Source: Acidobacteriota bacterium (lineage in GTDB: Bacteria; Acidobacteriota; Polarisedimenticolia; Gp22-AA2). Taken from it: DNA of 6,147 nucleotides. The notes under the pieces are model-generated. The model was not told the origin of the DNA. It ran no database searches and worked only from the letters and a program-made list of their open reading frames with translations. This document shows positions 1 to 6,100 of the stretch, in pieces. The stretch lies in NCBI GenBank assembly GCA_016177515.1, contig JACOUZ010000193.1:1-6147 (forward strand), given 5' to 3'. The translations under genes and the position numbers were made by a program. Numbering within the stretch: position 1 is the first letter of the stretch; every line of letters starts with the position of its first letter.

Positions 1-124
1 GGCCTGTTCTAGGGAGCTCCCCGGCCTGTCGCGCCTTTGCGGGGCTTGGCGCGCTCCGGTCCCGCCTCCCGCACGGGATCTCCCGGCCGACCGCCGGCGG
101 CACCTTGCAGGAATCTCCGGGATC
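1..124. other. Short intergenic flank, no gene supported
   Basis: This GC-rich stretch lies beyond the terminator. It holds a 10-bp palindrome (ccgccggcgg, 91-100) and a small inverted repeat (tccc/ggga, 67-70 with 75-78), neither with a T tract. I see no ribosome binding site with a start codon, no promoter boxes and no RNA gene. A plus-strand open frame starting at 37 runs on into the antisense of the giant gene, is Arg/Gly/Pro-rich, and is not believable as a gene. Confidence 0.6.
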
Positions 125-153
125 AAAAAATGGGGGGCCCCGAAGGGCCCCCC
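125..153 (-). terminator. Intrinsic (Rho-independent) terminator of the giant gene
   Basis: Read on the minus strand, a perfect 9-bp stem (GGGGGGCCC at 153-145 pairing with GGGCCCCCC at 140-132) encloses a TTCG loop closed by a C-G pair. That is the extra-stable cUUCGg tetraloop. One A and then six T residues (130-125) follow. It begins 24 nt after the stop codon, so it should end transcription of the giant gene. The plus strand has no T tract after the stem, so it is predicted to work only in the minus direction. Confidence 0.92.
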
Positions 154-177
154 GCTCACTCAGTACAGCCCGCCCGG

Positions 178-3100
178 CTACGGGCAGTTGATCGGTGCAA
201 CCCGGATGGTGTTGATCACGCCCGGACCGAGTTTGGTCCTGACGCCCGGTCTCGTGTCGCGGTGGCCGACCAGGAAGTAGTGCGCCGTGTTGGCCGGAGT
301 CAGCTCGCTGGTGGTCGCCGACATGGTCGTGCCGATCGGCAGCACCTGCGCCAGGTTGCAGGACAGCGGGGCCAGTGTGGCGAGAGCGCTGTCCGGCACC
401 TGCGCCGGCAGCCCGGTGAGACCATTGTCAACCTGCGCGCCGCGGAAGACGTCGTAGCCGGCGAACGGGGCGGTCTGGGGCCCTGACGGCCAGGTCAGCG
501 TCGTGACTCCGGAGGCGCGATCGTGCGAGACGCTCAGCGCGATGTCGCTGCCATCGCAGGGCAGGAAATCGACGCTGACAGTTGCACCGGTCTGGCTGGT
601 GCAGCTGAAGTCGCTCGAGCAACGCACCTGGACGGTGTAGGTGGCGTCGCCCGCCGGCGCGTCCTGGTAGACGGACTTGCTGCTCCAATCCTGGACCAGG
701 GAGCCGTTCTTGCTGAAGCGGAACTGCGCCGCGCCATCCGTGCAGCCGCCGGGCAGGGAGGAGCCGGATGCGGAAACGAGCACGGACTGGCCAATCGCGG
801 TGTTGCAGGCAAGACCATCGGTGTAGATGGCACTGCCGGCCAGGTTCTTTATCGTCAGCTGCGGCGTGGTTCCCTTGTCCGTGGAGGCCATGTTTTCGTC
901 GCAGATGTCGGCCGCGTTGACCGGGCAGGCCGTGGGCGGAATCGGCCCGGGGTCGGGCAGGAGCGACCGCTGGCCGGTGATGACGCCGGTGACCTGGATG
1001 TTGTCGAGCCACCAGCCGTCATCCGCTGTGGTGGTCGCCCAGCCTCCGCCCACTTCGAAGTACGACTCGGACGTCGCATCGAACATCCAGGACGTGCCGA
1101 TCCAGCGGACCCGGATCCTCTGGCCCAGGAAGCCGGCCAGGTTGAACTTGGTCTGGACCCAGACGCCTATGCCTGAAGGATCGACCACGCCGGGGCCGGG
1201 GCACTTGAAGGTCGACGCGGGCGTGGTGCCCCGGACGCTGCCGCAGGAGGCCCAGGCGCCGGACGGGAAGCACATCGTCTCGTGTACGCCGCGCGGCGCG
1301 GGCGGCGCCGAGCCGGTGTCGATGGGCGTGAAGCGGCAGTAGTAGCCCGCCGAGTACTGGGTATAGGCACCCATCTTGTAGTCGTAGACGTTCTGGAACG
1401 GCACGAGCTTGTCCCAGGTGCCCCACACGTCGCTGGCCGGTTCCGCATCCAGATCGACCTGCACCTGGACGTCGCCGCAGTCCAGGCACAACGTACCCAG
1501 CGGTCCCGAAACGCCAGTGCCCGCCGCCATCGTGTCGGCGATGTGGTACATCGACAACTCCAGGTCGCCGACGCGCGGGAAGAGCGCCAGGTTGATCGGC
1601 GCGGTCACGAACGCCTGCAGGGCGCGGAAGTGCGTCGTGTCTCCCGCGGCCGAGTCGCTGAGGTCGAAGTGCGCCCCCATGTGCAGCGAATTTGGGGGGG
1701 TGAACGCCAGCTGGCCGTTCACGGGAGTGGCGTACGAGCAGCCGCCGGCGCAACCGCTGGTCCCGGCGACGCCGCCGCCGCTCTCGGTGTTCGGGCAGTT
1801 GGTGGCGTTCGGCGCGCAGTGATAATGCCAGTCCATCGGGAAGTCGGGGTCGAGGATGCAGCCCGGGTTCCCGGCGGCCGGCTCGGTGAATCCGCCGCAA
1901 GGGGTGCTGCCGACGACGTCGAGTGTGTTGCCGACGAGGCCACCGCGCTGGTAGAACCCGTGGGAGGTCAGGCCGGTGCCGTCATCGGTGCTGCGGAAGG
2001 AATCGTTGACGGTGAATTTGCCGTCGCCGTCCCGGTCGAGGTCGAACGTCTCGAGGAGCGTGCCGTCGTCCGAAGTTCCGAAGAGGCCGTCCGGGCCGGC
2101 GATGAACTGCTGCGTGAGCGCCGGGAAGTCGAGATCGGCCAGCAAGTTGAAGCAGATCGGCGCCACCGTCCCGAGGGTTTCGTTGGCGACCACCGACAGA
2201 CACAGCGTAACCTTCGGCGCTTCCTGCAGGGGCACGGCCTGCAGCGTGTCGCTCGCCCGGAACTCGAACCCGTCCGGGCTCGGAGCCAGGCTCCCGAGAG
2301 TGACGGTCGCGCCCGCGGCGAAGGCCGGAAGCGACAGCGTGGGCTTGGTGATGCAGCCGACGTCGGGGTCGCTCGATACGAGCGTGAACTTGGCGTCCGT
2401 GAGGGCCCGTCCGATGTTCTTGACGGTCACCGTGACGCGGCCGGTCTCGCCGGTGTCCGGGAAGACGTCGAGGTCACCGTCGAGGTCGATGTAGGAGCTG
2501 CCGAGCACGGCGTAGTTCGCGAGCGGCAGGACGCGGCAGGCGATTGACCCCTGGAACGTGACCAGATCGTCCGGAACGCCGTTGAAGTCGTCGTCCGAGG
2601 ATCCGGCCGGGTCGCAGGCGTCGCCGAGCCCGTCGCGGTCGGTGTCCCGCTGCCGCGTGGTGTTCGGGATGATCACCTGGTTGTAAATGTTGGCGCAGTT
2701 GTCGATCGCGTCCTCCACACCGTCCACGTCGGCGTCGTCATTCGTGGTGGCGCAGTCGACGGACGGGCTGTGGCGCGTGGCCGTCTGGCAGAAGCCGCCG
2801 GGACACTGGGTGTCGTCGGTGCAGCTGGTCCCGGGGGCGTTGCTGCAGATCCGGACCAGGCTGATCCCCAGACAGTCGCCGTCGCAGGCATCGCCGATGC
2901 CATCCAGGTCGGAGTCCTTCTGGTTGCCGTTGCCCGCGAGGACGCAATTGTCGCTGGCGTCCACCTGGCCGTCGCCATCGAGGTCTCCCGTGGCGCTGGC
3001 GCACTCGATGCCGCGGCTCAGGTCGCACACCCCGCCGGTGCCGCAGTCCGTGTTCACCAGGCACGGCGTGGCCGGGGCAACGGGAGTGAAGATGCAGCGC

Positions 3101-6100
3101 CCCACCTGGGAGGTCTCTCCGAAGGGCATGGGGTTGTAAAGATCCGGGCAGTTGTCGGCCGGATTCGCGACGCCGTCGCCGTCCAGGTCGTCGTAGTCGC
3201 AGGCGTCGCCGACATTGTCGTTGCTGCCTTCGTCCAGCTGGTCGGCGTTGGCGACGCTGACGCAGTTGTCGCACAGGTTGCCGACGCCGTCGCCGTCCCC
3301 GTCCTCCTGGAGCGGGTTGTAGGTGAACGGGCAGTTGTCCACCGCCGCGTTCACGCCGTCGCCGTCCAGGTTGTCGAACAGGCTCTCCGCCACCTGACCG
3401 TCGCGGTCACCGTCGCACCCCGAATCGAGGTAGTAGACGATGAACTGTCCGTCGGTGCCCGGGTTGGTGAACACGTTGTTCGGGGTCGAGGCCGAGGTCG
3501 AGAAGGGGACGCTGCCGCGGAACAGGCCGGTCTCGCCCGGCACCGCCGGCAGCGTGTAGCGCTTGGCGTTCGGTGTCAGGACCGAGAAACGGATGGTCGA
3601 GAACTGGATCGAGTCGCTGTCGGTCACGATCATGACCTGGACGCTCGGGGTCCCCGGCGCCAGTTTCGGGTCCACGACCGTGATCACGACCGACTCTTCG
3701 CACTCGTACACGTCGGTGCGGTCCACGGCGATGGTGGCGCACTGGCCGCCGGCCGGCTGGCCGGCCGACCCGAAGCGGCTGCAGGCCGGCGTGTGCGCCG
3801 GCACGAAGGCGCCCTCGTCCACCGGATGGAACTCGTCCCACTCGAACACCACGTCGTCGACGCCGAAGCCGTAGTCGGCGACCAGGCCGGTGCTCTCGAT
3901 GGAGTAGAAGCCGATGCCGATCCCCCAGCGGGTCCCGGCCTTGCCCGGGTTGAAGAAGAAGGCGTTCTCCGGGGCGGCCGTGCCCGCCAGGTCTTCGCTG
4001 GCGAACCCGCCCTCGTAGCCGACCAGAGTCGCGTCGAAGTTACGCACCGGGCCTGCGATCGTGATCCCTTCCAGGGTGCAGGTGCCGCCCGTTCCGCAGT
4101 CGGCGCCCGACTGGCACGGGCCGCCCGGGGTCGGGCCGCCGGTGCACACGCCGGGGACCGGCGCGCCGGGCAACGGGAACTTCAGGAGGTCGGGGGGCGC
4201 CTGCGGGATCGGCGACAGGCTGTCCGGGTTGGTGTTCTGCGTGAAGCCGGAGAAGCCGCTCTCGCCGCCGCCGTCGAACGGCGTGCCGCCGTTCGGGTCG
4301 ATGAGCGGGCCCCAGGTCCGCTGAAGGGGAGTGCTGCTGGCCGGGTCGATCCCCTGGCCGGTGGAGAAGTACTGCGCGGTGGATGACAGGGCGAACACGT
4401 TGTACGACGCGCCGCCGGCCCGGCGCGTGTAGTACGTGTCGAGCTGCTGGCAGAGGAAGCAGTTGGTCGAGTCCGTGTCGAGGTCGTTGTCGATGTTGAT
4501 GCCGCCGCCGAAGTAGGCCGCGTTGGTCACCTGCAGGTTCAGGTTGGCGCCGAGGCGCTGGAACTCGACGCCGTGGCTGAAGCCGCGGGAGTCGGCCGCC
4601 TGGTTGACCTTGGCGATGATCGGCGAGTGCAGCACGTCGAAGGTCAGCTCGGCGCGCGCCTCGGTGGCGGCGTTGTTCGGGATCGCGTGGTTGTCGCACG
4701 CGGTCGCGCCCGCGCCCGGGGTGGAAGCCACACCGTCGCCCGTATGCCAGATTCCGTACACGCCGCCCAGACTCGTCTGGAATCCGCACAGCCCGGAGGT
4801 CTTGTACTCCCACATCGGGTTGGCGGAGATGCCGAACGCCGTGCTGCCCGGATGGCGGACCGGCACGAAGCCGCCGCTGGTATTGTCGAAGTGCCAGGGA
4901 ACCCGGTCGCCGGACGACGGTCCGCTGCCGGCGAACAGGATGCCGCGATCCAGAACTCCGTTCGGGATGATGTCCATTTCCGTCGCGGTGTCCAGGACGC
5001 CGTTGTTGTTCAGGTCCTCGCCGAGGGTGTTGGTCACCAGCCCGCCGGCCGTGCCGGGGACGAACATGGACGAGAAGGTCTTGTCCTCGTCAGGCAGCAC
5101 GAACAGCTTGAACGGGTCGACCACGTCGGGCCGGTCGATGACCAGGTTGCGGTTCAGGTCGCGCACCTCGCGGCCGCCCGCCGGGTGGTCGGTCGAGTAG
5201 CTCTTGGTCTCCCGGTCGGCGTTGATGACGTGCGGGAAGGCATACGACTGGCGGCTCAGCGCCTGGTCGGTGCCGGTTGACGCGAGGGTCAGGGTCATCG
5301 TGACCTGCCGGCTGGCGACGGGCAGGGCGTTCGCCGCCGCGGGGTCGACGAAGACGTGGAAGAACACGCCGTTCGTGGCGCTCGGCGGGATGCGCCCGAT
5401 GTCCCGGGGCGAATCCAGGACCCGGATGGCCGCGGCGCCAGGCCCGGAGGGGGTCAGCGTGGCCGTCACGTCAGGGTAATTGTCGCCGCCGATCAGGCCG
5501 CGGCCGCGGTTGCTGAGGGCGATGCCGTACGTCAGGGTCTCCCCCGCGTCCAGGAACTCGTCGTTGTCGCAGCCGTTGCCGATCGAGAACTGCTCGCCGA
5601 TGGCGTTGTTCCCCAGGATGGCGAAGAAGCCGGGGATGAAGTTGGGCGAGCAGAACACCTGGGCGCCGGCCGACACGGCCGCCTGGCCCGCCGGGGCGTA
5701 GGTGGCGAGGACCTGCATGCCGGTGTCGGCTTCCAGGATGCCGTTGTTCGCGACGGGAGTGCTCGACAGACGGACCGGGACGCCGGCGGACGTCGTGACG
5801 CCTGCCGTCGCTCCGGCGGCAAAGGAGATGCTCACCTCGGTGTCCACGGTGGCGCCGGCGGCGTTCTTCACCGAGAACTTCGTGGAGTCGATGGAGCGTG
5901 TGGTCCCGGCGCCGGCGGTCGAGTCGTAGATCGATGCCACGGCCGAGTCGGAGCAGAAGTAGCGGATCTTGTTGAGCGAGATGCTGCTGGCCGGGAAGGC
6001 CGACGGCCCCTGCGCGGGGGCCGCCTCCGCCAGGATCACCGGTCCGGCCACGACCAGGGCGTACGTCTGGCCGCCAAGGTCCAGAAGGCCGTTGCCGTTC

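Larger units (their letters stand above)
2563..3426 (-). repeat. Thrombospondin type 3-like calcium-binding repeats with Cys-rich inserts
   Basis: Residues about 908-1195. Repeated units have the consensus D-x-D-x-D-G-x-x-[DN]-x-x-D-N-C-P-x-x-Y-N-x-x-Q-x-D-x-D-x-D-G-x-G-x-x-C-D. Examples are LDGDGVNAAVDNCPFTYNP, EDGDGDGVGNLCDNC, LDGDGVANPADNCPDLYNP, DLDGDGQVDASDNC, SDLDGIGDACDGDC and DTDRDGLGDACDP. This matches thrombospondin type 3 repeats, which wrap around many calcium ions and are rigid when calcium-loaded; bacterial versions act as stalks or spacers in surface proteins. The array is broken by two four-Cys inserts (3025-3096, 2788-2847), so the repeat is discontinuous. The plus-strand DNA shows the array as recurring gccgtcgccgtcc blocks. 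Confidence 0.88.

Noticed and set aside
91..100. 10-bp palindrome ccgccggcgg as an operator or second terminator
   Set aside because: It is short, purely GC, expected by chance in this composition, and has no T tract or promoter nearby.
37..486. Plus-strand open frame spanning the terminator and the 3' end of the giant gene
   Set aside because: It would translate through the strong hairpin, is Arg/Gly/Pro-rich, and has no ribosome binding site or domain.
1282..1293. Possible zinc-protease motif in HETMCF (codons near 1270-1285)
   Set aside because: HExxH needs a second His two residues after xx; the sequence is HETMC, so there is no zinc site.
1019..1900. Minus-strand open frame of 293 codons overlapping the giant gene
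   Set aside because: It is an Arg/Pro/Gly/His-rich frame-shifted shadow; the main frame here carries the structured domain motifs.
2002..2037. Dockerin type I domain
   Set aside because: Only one DxDxDG loop is present and the two-repeat dockerin layout is absent, so no cellulosome-type role is claimed.
1282..2547. Plus-strand open frame of 421 codons
   Set aside because: It is an antisense shadow, rich in Arg, Val, Ala and Glu with no recognisable fold, opposite motifs of the giant protein that are clearly constrained.
2880..3380. Regularly spaced repeats that could suggest a CRISPR array
   Set aside because: The repeats are imperfect, codon-phased and encode thrombospondin type 3-like repeats in an open frame.
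2770..4386. Plus-strand open frame of 538 codons
   Set aside because: It is antisense to the giant gene. Its Val/Ala/Arg/Gly-rich product is the expected shadow of GC-rich codons, it shows no domain, and it lies exactly opposite the well-supported thrombospondin repeats.
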